64,000 nt of DNA from Firmicutes bacterium CAG:534 (GCA_000436115.1 FR894562.1:162391-226390); one strand, 5' to 3'; shown: positions 1 to 9,251, counted from the stretch's first letter. A program made the numbers and translations. Notes: generated from the letters alone by a model not told the origin.

Positions 1-2
1 TG

Positions 3-413
3 ATCGGAATGTCAGAGAGCCTGAAATATATAGAGGAAACCAGACCAAGCTATGAGATGATCAAACAGACTTATCGAAGGCTTGTGGACAAAGTGGAAGC
101 TTATCAATTAGAGGGAGGCCTTTACAGCTGGCAGCTTGGGGCGAAGGAAGGGCCGGTGGATACATCCGGAACGGCTATGATCCTTTATTCCATTGCAGAC
201 GCCCTGGAAAATAAGATCCTGATCGGGATCCATAAGTCGCGTATGGTAAGAGGACGAGACGCGCTTTGGAATTCCGTAAAGGAAGGGAAGGTTCCCGGGT
301 GCCTTGCGGAATGTCAGGGCTTTTGCATGTATCCGCAGGTTTACGGAGCATACCCCTGGTCACTTGGTCCTGCGATTTCCCTCTTTGTAACAGCGAAAGG
401 AACAGAGGCATGA
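3..413 (+). CDS. C-terminal part of a six-hairpin glycosidase-like protein (GH88/GH105 type), 5' truncated by the window
   Basis: The reading frame is open to the left edge, so this is probably the last ~136 residues of a longer protein; an ATG at 9 is internal or at best a weak start. The tail carries a DTSGTAMILYSI segment and ends with YPWSLGPAISLF, the pattern found near the C-terminus of unsaturated glycuronyl/rhamnogalacturonyl hydrolases (alpha/alpha-6 barrel, families GH88/GH105). The normal family length is about 350-400 residues. The stop TGA overlaps the next start (ATGA at 410-413), so it is translationally coupled to the glycan locus. Its catalytic Asp residues would lie outside the window, so the substrate cannot be inferred. 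A GlcNAc 2-epimerase-like barrel is an alternative. Confidence 0.5.
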   Translation: MGMSESLKYIEETRPSYEMIKQTYRRLVDKVEAYQLEGGLYSWQLGAKEGPVDTSGTAMILYSIADALENKILIGIHKSRMVRGRDALWNSVKEGKVPGCLAECQGFCMYPQVYGAYPWSLGPAISLFVTAKGTEA

Positions 414-2017
414 TGGCAAAGCTGCGCAGCATGATCACACATGCAAACCAAAAGATTGAAAATATAAATAAGAGAATAGAATTTGTGCTGATCCTTATAA
501 TCTCCCTGGGGGTTGTTCTGGGGATCACCCTGGGACTTTCCACCATGACAAGCGGTTTTCATCTGGTGGATGACCATGAGTTCCTAGAATGGACCTATGG
601 GGTGCAGATGCAGGGAGAAAATATTTTTTCCATGATCAGGAATAAGGTGCTTGGAGACTTTTCCTGGCGCTATGAGCCCATGTACTATACGACAAGGATG
701 CTCACCTGCTACCTTTTCGGAAGCAATCTTCTTCCTTATTCCCTTTTGAAAGCAACGGAGTTTTTCCTGTCCATCATGTTTTTATATTATAGTGGGCGGC
801 AGATGGGGGCAGATAAGAAGTATTCACTTTTATTTGCGCTTGTGTCCGTGCTTGGATATCAGTCGCCGGTATGGTGGAAACTAGGGCCTCAGGAGGGCCA
901 GTGCACCATGCTGTTTGCAGCAGGCTTTTTCTGTATGCTGAAGTGGCTTCATGAGGGAAAGAAGAGCTTTATGGTTTCCAGCATGCTTTTGTTTGCCCTG
1001 ATGGTAAATTATAAGGAATCATACATTATTCTGATCCCTTTTCTCATGCTTTATGTGCTGTATGAAGAACTGCAGAAGCAGGGCGGAGCGGTTACATTAA
1101 AGGCAGTGACAGAGGGAATCAGAAACAGACTGGGATATCTGATCTTCCTGGGAGTATGTTTTTTGGTCCCGGTGATTGTGATCCTGACCTGCGTAGGGAC
1201 GAACAATTACGGAAACGTGGGATTGGACTCCGGCGCCTCCTTAGGAGAGTATGTGGACGGTTTAACCAGATCCCTTCAGGGAGATTTGAAATGGTTTAAG
1301 CGCTTCGGCATCCTGTTTGGTCTGATCCTGCTGACCTATTATGAGGAACTGAAAAAGCTGTGGAAGGAAATGCTGCTTACAGTAGCGTTTTTACTGCCCC
1401 AGTTTGTGATATTTGGCAGATCGGGAATAGGAGAACGCTATGTACTTCCAAGCGCCATCGGCTTTGCCTTTTTCTTTGTGGTGGTCATTTCAAAGTGGAA
1501 GCCTCTTTCCGGGAAAAGGAGAGCGGTATATCTGCTGTTTATCCTGCTGCTTTTGGGAGCGCACACAAGAGTAACGCTGCGGGAGGCAGATTATTTCCGC
1601 TTCCGGGGAGAAAGCGTTACCTCCATGCTGGAAAGCGTCAGGGAAATGGCATCCGACGATACCAAGGTGCTTGCCTGCTTCAGGCCAAATGAAGAGGGAA
1701 ATCTGACGATCAATTATTGGATGAAGCTGCATGGCTTTGATCAGGTATACTACTACACAGAAGAAACGGGAATGATCAACAGGGAGTGCGATATTAATCT
1801 GTTTTATGCGCCGGAGGATTATGAACCTCAAAGCTTTGAGGATATGGACATTGTTGTGATGTATAACAGACTGGACAGACATTTCGTATACGATTTAAGC
1901 CTGGATCTTACGGATTTCACGGAAATACCCTGTGGAACCCTGACAATTTATGTAAGAAACGGAAGCGTTCCGGTGATTGTGCAGCCGAAGGTTGAGGAGC
2001 TGAGAATTCATTTTTAA
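410..2017 (+). CDS. Polytopic membrane protein, GT-C glycosyltransferase-like
   Basis: 535 residues. The start is the ATG at 410 in the ATGA overlap with the upstream gene, preceded by AGGAACAGAGG; an in-frame extension back to 266 would overlap the upstream gene heavily and is rejected. A first membrane helix lies at about residues 24-44 and is followed by an acidic DDHE (54-57) in the first outside loop, the usual place for the catalytic acid of GT-C enzymes that use polyprenyl-phosphate sugars. Roughly ten helices follow, then a soluble C-terminal domain of about 120 residues. The exact family is not recognised. Context suggests transfer of a sugar to the surface glycan on the outer face of the membrane; the donor is unknown. 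Confidence 0.6.
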   Translation: MMAKLRSMITHANQKIENINKRIEFVLILIISLGVVLGITLGLSTMTSGFHLVDDHEFLEWTYGVQMQGENIFSMIRNKVLGDFSWRYEPMYYTTRMLTCYLFGSNLLPYSLLKATEFFLSIMFLYYSGRQMGADKKYSLLFALVSVLGYQSPVWWKLGPQEGQCTMLFAAGFFCMLKWLHEGKKSFMVSSMLLFALMVNYKESYIILIPFLMLYVLYEELQKQGGAVTLKAVTEGIRNRLGYLIFLGVCFLVPVIVILTCVGTNNYGNVGLDSGASLGEYVDGLTRSLQGDLKWFKRFGILFGLILLTYYEELKKLWKEMLLTVAFLLPQFVIFGRSGIGERYVLPSAIGFAFFFVVVISKWKPLSGKRRAVYLLFILLLLGAHTRVTLREADYFRFRGESVTSMLESVREMASDDTKVLACFRPNEEGNLTINYWMKLHGFDQVYYYTEETGMINRECDINLFYAPEDYEPQSFEDMDIVVMYNRLDRHFVYDLSLDLTDFTEIPCGTLTIYVRNGSVPVIVQPKVEELRIHF

Positions 2018-2032
2018 AGGATGGAGCAGGAT

Positions 2033-2932
2033 ATGGTCATCATACAGGTTGCAGGAGGACTGGGAAATCAGCTTCAGCAATATGCATTATATCAGAAATT
2101 CATAAGCCTTGGGAAAGAGGCGAGACTGGATATTTCCTGGTTTACAGATACCAGAAAGCAGGAGAAGGTTCTGGCAAGCAGAGCCCTTGAGCTGGATGAG
2201 CTGGAGGGAGTGGAGTACAGGGCCTGTACCGGGAAGGAAAAGACGGCGCTGCTAGGTTCGGACAGCCTGCCCGGTAAGCTGAGGAGAAAGCTTTTTCCCT
2301 TTACGGTGCATCATTTTCAGGAAAAGCAATTATATCATCCGGAGCTGCTTTCCCTGGATCACTGTTATATCAGCGGTTATTTTGCCTGCGAGAAGTACTA
2401 TGCGGATCTGCTTCCCGAGCTTAGAAAAAAGATCAGGTTTCCCAAAAGCACCAATCCGCAGAATGCAGAGATGGAAAAGAAGATCAAAGGCTGTGAGGCT
2501 GTAAGCGTCCATCTCAGGAGAGGCGATTATTTAGACCCGGAAAATGCGGCTATTTTTGGCAATATCTGTACGGAGGCCTATTACAGGAAGGCAATGGAGC
2601 TGGTAAAAGAAAAAAGACCGGACTGCCATTTCTTTTTGTTTTCCGATGATCCTGCTTATGCGGCAGAAAAATACACAGGATCTGAATATACAGTAGTGGA
2701 CATCAATCACGGCCGGGACAGCTATTATGATATTTATCTGATGAGCCTTTGCAGGCATAATATCTGTGCCAATTCCACATTCAGCTTCTGGGGGGCAAGG
2801 CTGAACGATCATGAGGATAAGATCATGATAAGGCCTACCATTCACAAGAATTCACAGGTGTTTGAGAAAGAAGAAATGGAAAGGCTCTGGGAGTCCTGGC
2901 GATTTGTAAGTCCTCAGGGAAAGGAAATGTAG
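2033..2932 (+). CDS. Glycosyltransferase family 11, alpha-1,2-fucosyltransferase-like
   Basis: 299 residues. An ATG at 2021 exists, but the AAGGATGGAG site sits at the right distance for the ATG at 2033, and GT11 proteins begin with the MVIIQVAGGLGNQ pattern seen here (GGLGNQ at residues 8-13). The HLRRGDY motif (160-166), whose Arg and Asp contact GDP-fucose in GT11/GT23-type enzymes, is intact, and the C-terminal NSTFSFWGARL block matches the family. Length is normal. It probably transfers fucose, or a related 6-deoxyhexose, from a GDP donor in the cytoplasm. No gmd/fcl genes for GDP-fucose lie in the window. A second, divergent GT11-like gene is at 6016. Confidence 0.85.
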   Translation: MVIIQVAGGLGNQLQQYALYQKFISLGKEARLDISWFTDTRKQEKVLASRALELDELEGVEYRACTGKEKTALLGSDSLPGKLRRKLFPFTVHHFQEKQLYHPELLSLDHCYISGYFACEKYYADLLPELRKKIRFPKSTNPQNAEMEKKIKGCEAVSVHLRRGDYLDPENAAIFGNICTEAYYRKAMELVKEKRPDCHFFLFSDDPAYAAEKYTGSEYTVVDINHGRDSYYDIYLMSLCRHNICANSTFSFWGARLNDHEDKIMIRPTIHKNSQVFEKEEMERLWESWRFVSPQGKEM

Positions 2933-2939
2933 GCGGTAG

Positions 2940-4127
2940 ATGCGCAGCGAAAAAACAAAACAGCTTTTATCTCTAATTGCATATGGATGCTTTCTGGCAG
3001 GAATTGTGATTGAGACCCTGCTGGTGGTAGTTGACAAAAGCGCCTATACCATACCTGCAGAGGGGCAGATCTTCCGTCTGACCTTTGTTTTGTTTTTGGT
3101 GAAGGTACTGCTCACCAGGTATACAAAGCGGGAATATGCAGCGATTTTTCTGCTTTGCATTTTAGGGGGGCTTTCTTATTTTGCCACAGGGCGGAATGAG
3201 GTGCTGCGTCTGGTGATTATGATCGCAGCCTGCAAGGATATGGATATGAGGCGCACCTTTAAGCTGATTTTTGGAATAACGCTTTCCGGGTGTGCATTGA
3301 TCATGTTCCTTGCGCTTACGGGAATTTACGGAACGGTTTCCCTGACACAGGAATATGGAAGAGGAGTGACAGAAACAAGATATACGCTTGGAATGGGACA
3401 TCCCAATGCACTTCACTGCATGGTGTTCTGCCTGATCCTCCTTGGCATTTACCTATATGGAAGATCCATGAAATGGTTTCACTACCTGTTCCTTATTTTA
3501 GTTAATTATGGCTTCTTCCGGCTGACAGGGTCAAGAACCAGCTTTTTGATCACTACGGCGACGATCCTGTATGCCATGCTGCTTTTATGCCTGAAGCAGG
3601 AGGTGCTAAAGAAGCTTTTGATTTTTGGAGGCTATCTGGCGGCGGCCTGCAGTGTGCTTCTTTCGGTTGTGATTGCGGGCAATGCCTACAGAGTGTATGA
3701 TTATGTATGGAACGCTGACAGAACGCCTGTCACGATGATCTTTGTAAAGCTCAATGAACTTTTTAACGGAAGAATACGGATTCTGGTTGAAAATGATGGC
3801 TTCGAGGGAACCATGGGAACCTGGAGCCTGTTTTCAAGGCCGGAAAATAATTATTTTTTTGATATGGGGTGGATCAGATTATTTTACTGGTTCGGGATCA
3901 TCCCGGCAGTGGTCTTTCTGGCTGCTCTTTTGTGGCTTATGGTGTGCTGCTATCAGAAAAAAGATTATATGGGGATCGTGATGATCGTTGCAATTTTTGT
4001 TTATCATATTATTGAGGCCCATATGATCTCCGATTATCTGGGAAGGAATTATCTGTATTTTCTGCTTGGTGCTTATTTTAGCCGGATGCTGTCGGGAAAG
4101 GAAAGACAAGGCCATGAAGGAACTTGA
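2940..4127 (+). CDS. Wzy-like polysaccharide polymerase / O-antigen ligase-type membrane protein
   Basis: 395 residues with about ten to twelve predicted membrane helices and a loop of about 55 residues before the last helices, a topology typical of Wzy/WaaL-like proteins. The start ATG at 2940 follows GTAGGCGGTAG. A basic residue followed by GMGHPNALH (R147, 151-159) lies at the end of the first half. The same signature, GMGYSHPNVLH, occurs in the protein at 11880, so the two are homologous. Wzy enzymes join undecaprenyl-PP-linked repeat units outside the membrane. Sequence divergence in this group prevents assigning a linkage; a ligase role is possible. It overlaps the next gene by 14 bases. 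Confidence 0.7.
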   Translation: MRSEKTKQLLSLIAYGCFLAGIVIETLLVVVDKSAYTIPAEGQIFRLTFVLFLVKVLLTRYTKREYAAIFLLCILGGLSYFATGRNEVLRLVIMIAACKDMDMRRTFKLIFGITLSGCALIMFLALTGIYGTVSLTQEYGRGVTETRYTLGMGHPNALHCMVFCLILLGIYLYGRSMKWFHYLFLILVNYGFFRLTGSRTSFLITTATILYAMLLLCLKQEVLKKLLIFGGYLAAACSVLLSVVIAGNAYRVYDYVWNADRTPVTMIFVKLNELFNGRIRILVENDGFEGTMGTWSLFSRPENNYFFDMGWIRLFYWFGIIPAVVFLAALLWLMVCCYQKKDYMGIVMIVAIFVYHIIEAHMISDYLGRNYLYFLLGAYFSRMLSGKERQGHEGT

Positions 4128-6012
4128 GCGTTGTAATATATTAGGGACGAATATCAATGTGACAAATATGCAGCAGACAGTAGCCTATCTGGAAGAAAAT
4201 CTGGAGGCTCTCAGGGGAAGCTATATTTGTGTTTCCAACGTGCATACTACTGTCATGGCTTATCGGGATCCTTTCTACCGTCAGGTACAAAATCAGGCGG
4301 CAATGGCATTACCCGATGGAAAGCCCTTATCCATTGTCAGCAAAAAAAGAGGCCATGTAAAGGCGGAAAGAGTTCCGGGACCGGATCTGATGCCTAAAAT
4401 ATTTGAACTTTCCGAAAAAAAAGGATACCGGCATTTCTTTTATGGGAGCAAGCCGGAAACCCTTGAGCTTTTAAAAGAAAAATTGCTGTATCATTATCCG
4501 TCGCTGCAGATCGCAGGCATGTATTCCCCTCCCTTTCGCAAGCTGGATGATAAGGAGGATGCCCAGGTCATCCAGATGATCAATGAGACAAGACCGGATT
4601 TTATCTGGATCGCGCTTGGAGCGCCCAAGCAGGAGATCTGGATGCATGACCACAAAGGAAAGTTAAGCGGGGTCATGATCGGGGTGGGAGCAGCCTTTGA
4701 CTTTCATGCAGGAACGGTAAAGAGGGCGCCTGGCTGGATGCAGGAGCTTTGCCTGGAATGGTTCTACCGTATTTTGCAGGATCCCATCAGGCTGGTTCCA
4801 AGATATTTCAGCACTAATCTGACTTTTTTGCGCCATGTGCACAGGGAGACCAAAAACAGGGAAAGGCTTTCGGCGCTTTCCGGCAAAAGCCTGAAGATCG
4901 CCATGATCGGGCATAAGCGTATTCCTTCCAGAGAAGGGGGTGTGGAGATCGTTGTCTATGAGCTTGCCAGAAGAATGGTGGAAAAGGGGCACAGGGTTGA
5001 CGCCTATAACCGCAGGGGCGGGCATGTGGCGGGAAAGCAGTTTATCCGTTCTGTTGGGAAAAACTACAATGGGATCCGGATCATAACGATCCCAACCCTC
5101 GAGAATAAAAGCTTTAATGCCATTATCTATTCTGTGCTTGCAACGATCCGGGCATTGTTTGGAGGCTATGATGTGATCCATTTTCATGCGGAAGGCCCCT
5201 GTATTATGCTGTGGCTTCCAAAGCTGTTCGGGAAACGGGTTATTGCGACCATTCACGGACTGGACTGGCAGAGGTCTAAATGGGGAAATTTTGCGTCAAA
5301 AATGTTAAGGTTCGGAGAAAAGATGGCTGCAAAGCATGCGGATGAGGTGATCGTGCTTTCGGAGCATATGCAGAAATATTTTCTTAATACTTATGGAAGG
5401 GAAACCCTGTTCATCTCTAATGGAATCAGCAAACCGGAATATCGGCCTGTACAGGTGATAAAGGACAGATGGGGCCTGGAAAAAGAGAGCTACTTCCTGT
5501 TTCTTGCCCGGATTGTACCGGAAAAGGGAGTGCATTATCTGATCGAAGCATATAAAAATCTGAAAACCGATAAGAAGCTGGTGATCGCCGGAGGAAAAAG
5601 CCACACAGGAGAGTATTTTTCACAGCTCATTGAAATGGCAGCCGGAAATGATCAGATCATTTTTACGGACTTTGTCGGAGGAAGGGATCTGGAAGAGCTG
5701 TTTTCCAATGCCTATGCATTTGTTCTGCCCAGTGATGTGGAGGGAATGGCCATCAGCCTTCTGGAAGCCATGAGCTATGGAAACTGTTGTCTTGTCAGTG
5801 ATATACCTGAAAATACAGAGGTAGTGGAGGATCAGGCGCTTACCTTTCAAAAAGGGCAGGTAGATGACCTGAAACAGAAGCTGCAGGATCTGTCAGATCA
5901 TCCGGAAACCGTAAAGAGGTATCAGGAGAAGGCAGCAGATTTTATCTGCCGTAAATATGACTGGGATAAGGTGACAGACAGAACACTTGACGTGTATTAT
6001 GGGAGAAAATAA
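4114..6012 (+). CDS. WecG/TagA/CpsF (GT26) - GT4 bifunctional glycosyltransferase
   Basis: 632 residues, a fusion of two complete transferases. Residues 1-245 are a WecG/TagA domain: VHTT (43-46), PDGKP with the putative catalytic Asp68 (67-71), ERVPGPDL (85-92) and GAPKQE (169-174). Residues ~260-632 are a GT-B family 4 transferase beginning KIAMIGHKRIPSREGG, with the EGMAISLLEAM donor-binding block. TagA/WecG enzymes add ManNAc (or a related HexNAc uronate) to undecaprenyl-PP-GlcNAc; the GT4 half would add the next sugar. A WecB epimerase that makes UDP-ManNAc is encoded at 19106. I chose the ATG at 4114 because the domain starts there; a frame extension to 4066 lies inside the upstream gene. 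Confidence 0.88.
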   Translation: MKELERCNILGTNINVTNMQQTVAYLEENLEALRGSYICVSNVHTTVMAYRDPFYRQVQNQAAMALPDGKPLSIVSKKRGHVKAERVPGPDLMPKIFELSEKKGYRHFFYGSKPETLELLKEKLLYHYPSLQIAGMYSPPFRKLDDKEDAQVIQMINETRPDFIWIALGAPKQEIWMHDHKGKLSGVMIGVGAAFDFHAGTVKRAPGWMQELCLEWFYRILQDPIRLVPRYFSTNLTFLRHVHRETKNRERLSALSGKSLKIAMIGHKRIPSREGGVEIVVYELARRMVEKGHRVDAYNRRGGHVAGKQFIRSVGKNYNGIRIITIPTLENKSFNAIIYSVLATIRALFGGYDVIHFHAEGPCIMLWLPKLFGKRVIATIHGLDWQRSKWGNFASKMLRFGEKMAAKHADEVIVLSEHMQKYFLNTYGRETLFISNGISKPEYRPVQVIKDRWGLEKESYFLFLARIVPEKGVHYLIEAYKNLKTDKKLVIAGGKSHTGEYFSQLIEMAAGNDQIIFTDFVGGRDLEELFSNAYAFVLPSDVEGMAISLLEAMSYGNCCLVSDIPENTEVVEDQALTFQKGQVDDLKQKLQDLSDHPETVKRYQEKAADFICRKYDWDKVTDRTLDVYYGRK

Positions 6013-6015
6013 AAA

Positions 6016-7077
6016 ATGCTGGTAATGCATATGGATTCCGGATTGGGAAATCAGATGCTGGATTATGTAGAGTATCTGGCGATCAGGAAGATGAACCCAG
6101 ACAAGGAGTGCTATCTGGAAAACTTAATATATGAGCTTCCCCACAGGGAAGGGATGTTCTCCATGTGGAATGGATACGAGCTGGAGCGGATATTTGGAAT
6201 TAAGCTTCCCAATATCAAGGAGCAGTTTACGGAGGATGCCTGGCAGCGGATCCTAAAAAGCGTGGAGGAAAGCCATTTCTGGGAAGAAAACTGGAATTAT
6301 TCTCCCTATATCCTCCGTGCTTTTGAAAAGGAGGGGCTTTCCCTGCAAAATAAAGGGCAGGGGGTAGGGATCCTGGATGCGTCTGCCCAGGAAAGCAGCG
6401 GAAAATGGCGCAGACTTGCCACACGTTTTTTTCAGTCCAGGCCCGGCTATCATGTAAAAAGACTGCTCAGGCTTGCGCTGATGAAGCAGATGATCACCCA
6501 AAATAAGGAAAGATATGCAGTTTATCAGAAGTATGAGGACTTTTCCTATGTAGGCCATACCCTGGCCTTTAAATGGAAAGGGTTTGAGATAGAGCAGTTT
6601 GAGCAACAGATCAGGGAGGCCTTCCGCTTTCCGGAACTGGAAGCGGATGATATGCGAAATGCAAAAATGCTTACCCTGATCCGGCAAAGCAACAGCGTGG
6701 CCATCCATGCAAGAAGGAGCGACCTGCTATTTGTGAATGGTTACTGCTATCGGTACGGTTACTTCAAGAGAGCTGTCCACTATATAAAGAAACGGGTGAA
6801 GGATCCTGTCTTTATCTTTTTTACGGACGAGAACAGTGTGGGCTGGTGCGAACAAAATGAAAAGATCTTTGGACTTGATTTTCAAAAGGATCAGGTTCAT
6901 TTTGTGACCTGGAATAAGGGGACGGACAGCTTCCGGGATATGCAGCTTATGGCAGCCTGCAAGCATAATATTTTTACAGAGAGTACCTTTGGCTTTTGGG
7001 GAGCTTATTTAAATGAAAATCCGGACAAGATCACCTGTGCACCGGACTGCGCTATGCTTGCAACCAATACATTTTAA
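6016..7077 (+). CDS. Divergent GT11-like fucosyltransferase
   Basis: 353 residues. The N-terminus LVMHMDSGLGNQMLDYVEY is a variant of the GT11 GGLGNQxxQY motif. HARRSDL (231-237) replaces the usual HxRRGDY, and the STFGFWGAYL block near residue 327 matches the GT11 end. About 95 residues between ~90 and 185 have no counterpart in the ordinary GT11 protein at 2033. The Gly-to-Ser change inside the RGD signature is unusual, although the Arg pair and the Asp are kept. It starts four bases after the previous stop. It is likely cytoplasmic and GDP-sugar dependent; acceptor and linkage are unknown. Confidence 0.72.
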   Translation: MLVMHMDSGLGNQMLDYVEYLAIRKMNPDKECYLENLIYELPHREGMFSMWNGYELERIFGIKLPNIKEQFTEDAWQRILKSVEESHFWEENWNYSPYILRAFEKEGLSLQNKGQGVGILDASAQESSGKWRRLATRFFQSRPGYHVKRLLRLALMKQMITQNKERYAVYQKYEDFSYVGHTLAFKWKGFEIEQFEQQIREAFRFPELEADDMRNAKMLTLIRQSNSVAIHARRSDLLFVNGYCYRYGYFKRAVHYIKKRVKDPVFIFFTDENSVGWCEQNEKIFGLDFQKDQVHFVTWNKGTDSFRDMQLMAACKHNIFTESTFGFWGAYLNENPDKITCAPDCAMLATNTF

Positions 7078-7089
7078 GGGAGACTTTAA

Positions 7090-8343
7090 ATGAGAATACT
7101 AATTGTAAATAAGTTCCTTTATCCCAATGGCGGATCCGAAACCTATATTTTTGAGCTTGGAAAGGAAATGGAGAGGCAGGGGCATGCTGTTGAATATTTC
7201 GGTATGGAGCATGAAGGAAGGATTGTGGGAAATCATGCAGAAAGCTATACCTCTCCCATGGATTTCCACGGCAGCGGAATAAGCAGGCTTCTTTATCCGT
7301 TCCGAATTTTGTATTCCCGTGAAGCAAGAAAAAAGATCAGGAAGGTTTTAGAGGATTTTAACCCGGATATTGTACATTTAAATAATTTTAACTTTCAGAT
7401 AACCCCCTCTGTAATTTATGAGATCAGAAAATTTGAAAAGCAGAAAGGGAGGAAAATCCCAATCGTATATACCGCCCATGATTATCAGTGGGTCTGCCCT
7501 AATCATATGCTGTTTCTGCCGGAACAGGATAAGCTCTGTTTTGCCTGCAAGGGGGGAAAATTCGGAAACTGTGCCGCTAACAGATGTATTCACGGTTCCA
7601 GGATAAAGAGTATTCTGGGGATGCTGGAAGCAAAGCTTTATCAGCGTTTAAGAACCTACGGAAAGGTGGATTTGATCATTTGTCCCAGTGCATTTATGAG
7701 AGACATCCTTGCTACAAATCCGCTGCTCTCAGGAAAGCTTCAGGTTTTTCACAATTTTTTGACCGCAGGAGAAAAGAAATACCAGGATAAAAAGGACTAT
7801 GTGCTGTATTTCGGCCGGTATGCAAGGGAAAAGGGAATGGACACCCTGCTTTCGGTATGCAGGCAGCTGCCAGAGATCCCCTTTGTTTTTGCGGGAGGCG
7901 GCGAATATGAAGAAGAAATTGCAAAGCTCTCCAATATTCAAAATGTTGGTTTTCAGAGGGGAGAAGCCCTGATTGAGCTCATTGGAAGCGCAAGGTTCAG
8001 CGTATTTCCTTCAGAATGGTATGAGAACTGCCCCTTTTCTGTTATGGAGTCCCAATATTACGGAACGCCGGTAATTGCTTCGAATATGGGGGGCGTTCCG
8101 GAGCTATTAGAGGACGGAGAAACAGGAGAATTATTTACGGCAGGGGATCAAGAGGAGCTGAAGGGCAAAATCAGGGGGCTTTGGAATAATAGGGAAAAAC
8201 TGGATGCTTACACGAAAAAGTGCAGGGAGAAAAGATTTCAGGAAGCACCTGAATATGCGGAGCAGCTGGTAAAAGAGTTTAGGAGACTACTGGAAAGCCA
8301 TGAGCATAAAGAAACAACTGCAAAAGATCACGATCCTGAATAG
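7090..8343 (+). CDS. Glycosyltransferase family 4 with Cys-rich insert
   Basis: 417 residues, GT-B fold. The N-terminal Rossmann half begins MRILIVNKFLYPNGGSE, and the C-terminal half contains the FPSEWYENCPFSVMES donor-site block. After the TAHDYQW motif comes a cysteine cluster (Cys136, 150, 153, 161, 166) seen in one GT4 subgroup and plausibly binding a metal. The start ATG at 7090 follows GGGAGAC. The 3' end overlaps the next gene by 44 bases. Expected to be a cytoplasmic retaining transferase using a nucleotide sugar; donor and acceptor cannot be read from sequence. Confidence 0.88.
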   Translation: MRILIVNKFLYPNGGSETYIFELGKEMERQGHAVEYFGMEHEGRIVGNHAESYTSPMDFHGSGISRLLYPFRILYSREARKKIRKVLEDFNPDIVHLNNFNFQITPSVIYEIRKFEKQKGRKIPIVYTAHDYQWVCPNHMLFLPEQDKLCFACKGGKFGNCAANRCIHGSRIKSILGMLEAKLYQRLRTYGKVDLIICPSAFMRDILATNPLLSGKLQVFHNFLTAGEKKYQDKKDYVLYFGRYAREKGMDTLLSVCRQLPEIPFVFAGGGEYEEEIAKLSNIQNVGFQRGEALIELIGSARFSVFPSEWYENCPFSVMESQYYGTPVIASNMGGVPELLEDGETGELFTAGDQEELKGKIRGLWNNREKLDAYTKKCREKRFQEAPEYAEQLVKEFRRLLESHEHKETTAKDHDPE

Positions 8344-9241
8344 CATTTATACGAAATGGAAGTGGCGTGAGAGAAAGACTTCTTATGGCAGCGACTACCC
8401 GGATCAAACTTTTTTTGTGATCCGAAGGGCTTACTGCAAGGTAGGACTGTTTTCCTATGTGATGACCAATATGGGGCTTACCGATTACGCGCTTAAAAAG
8501 GGATATATCCCTGTGATCGATATGCAAAATGGAAGAAATACTTATCTTTCAGAGGAAAGAGTAGGAAAAGAAAATGCCTGGGAATATTTCTTTAAGCAGC
8601 CTGCAGGATATACGCTGCAGGATATTAAGAAGGCCCAAAATGTGATCTTAAGCGATGGACTGATCACGGACAGGAACCACTATCCTGATTTTGAGATCGT
8701 AAAGGATGAAGCGAAGTATGAATACTGGCATGCCTTTTTCGGTCAGCATTTAAAGATAGCAGATCCTGTGAGGCTGGAATTTGAAAAGACCAGGGATGCA
8801 CTTTTTAAAGGACGGAAAATGCTTGGCATCCTGGCAAGGGGAACGGACTATGTTGCTGCAAGGCCCAAGGGACATCCCATTCAGCCGGAGCCTTGTCAGA
8901 TCATTGCAAAAGCGGAGGAGATCCTGGAGAAATATTCCTGCGACGGCATTTACCTTGCAACAGAGGATCAGGATATTTATGAGAGGCTTCAGGAAGCTTT
9001 TGGCGAAAGAATGTGTGCATTGCCGGTACGCAGATACCGCAGCAGCGGAAACGAGAATATCAACGACCTTAGGGGATGCGAGGATCAGGAAAAAAGCGGA
9101 AGGGAATATTTGATTTCCATGTTGCTGTTATCGGACTGTAGCTGTCTTCTGGCAGGAAATGTGGGTGGCACCCACGGGGCAATGCTGATGAGCAGGGGAT
9201 ACGAGTACAGGTATGTGTTTGACCTGGGTATATATCAGTAG
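8300..9241 (+). CDS. O-fucosyltransferase/NodZ-like transferase, paralog 1
   Basis: 313 residues. It contains ARGTDY (179-184), resembling the R-x-[TG]-D loop of the GT23/GT65/GT68-like GDP-fucose-binding fold, plus a KENAWEYFFKQPAGYTL block (90-106) and the C-terminal ending GYEYRYVFDLGIYQ. It is one of four related genes in the window; its closest relative is at 35617, which shares KGHPIQP after the RGTDY motif and the same ending. The ATG at 8300 lies inside the previous gene. The family is usually annotated as hypothetical or glycosyltransferase; a GDP-fucose donor is inference from the motif. Confidence 0.65.
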   Translation: MSIKKQLQKITILNSIYTKWKWRERKTSYGSDYPDQTFFVIRRAYCKVGLFSYVMTNMGLTDYALKKGYIPVIDMQNGRNTYLSEERVGKENAWEYFFKQPAGYTLQDIKKAQNVILSDGLITDRNHYPDFEIVKDEAKYEYWHAFFGQHLKIADPVRLEFEKTRDALFKGRKMLGILARGTDYVAARPKGHPIQPEPCQIIAKAEEILEKYSCDGIYLATEDQDIYERLQEAFGERMCALPVRRYRSSGNENINDLRGCEDQEKSGREYLISMLLLSDCSCLLAGNVGGTHGAMLMSRGYEYRYVFDLGIYQ

Positions 9242-9251
9242 AGGAGTAGGT

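Noticed and set aside
3162..3416. Short out-of-frame and antisense reading frames within the + strand genes
   Set aside because: Every such frame checked falls inside a gene with supported function; gaps between genes are too short to hold extra genes.
4663..5256. 197-codon open frame on the minus strand
   Set aside because: It lies wholly within the WecG/TagA-GT4 gene, has no recognisable domain and shows Cys/His/Pro-rich composition typical of antisense frames.
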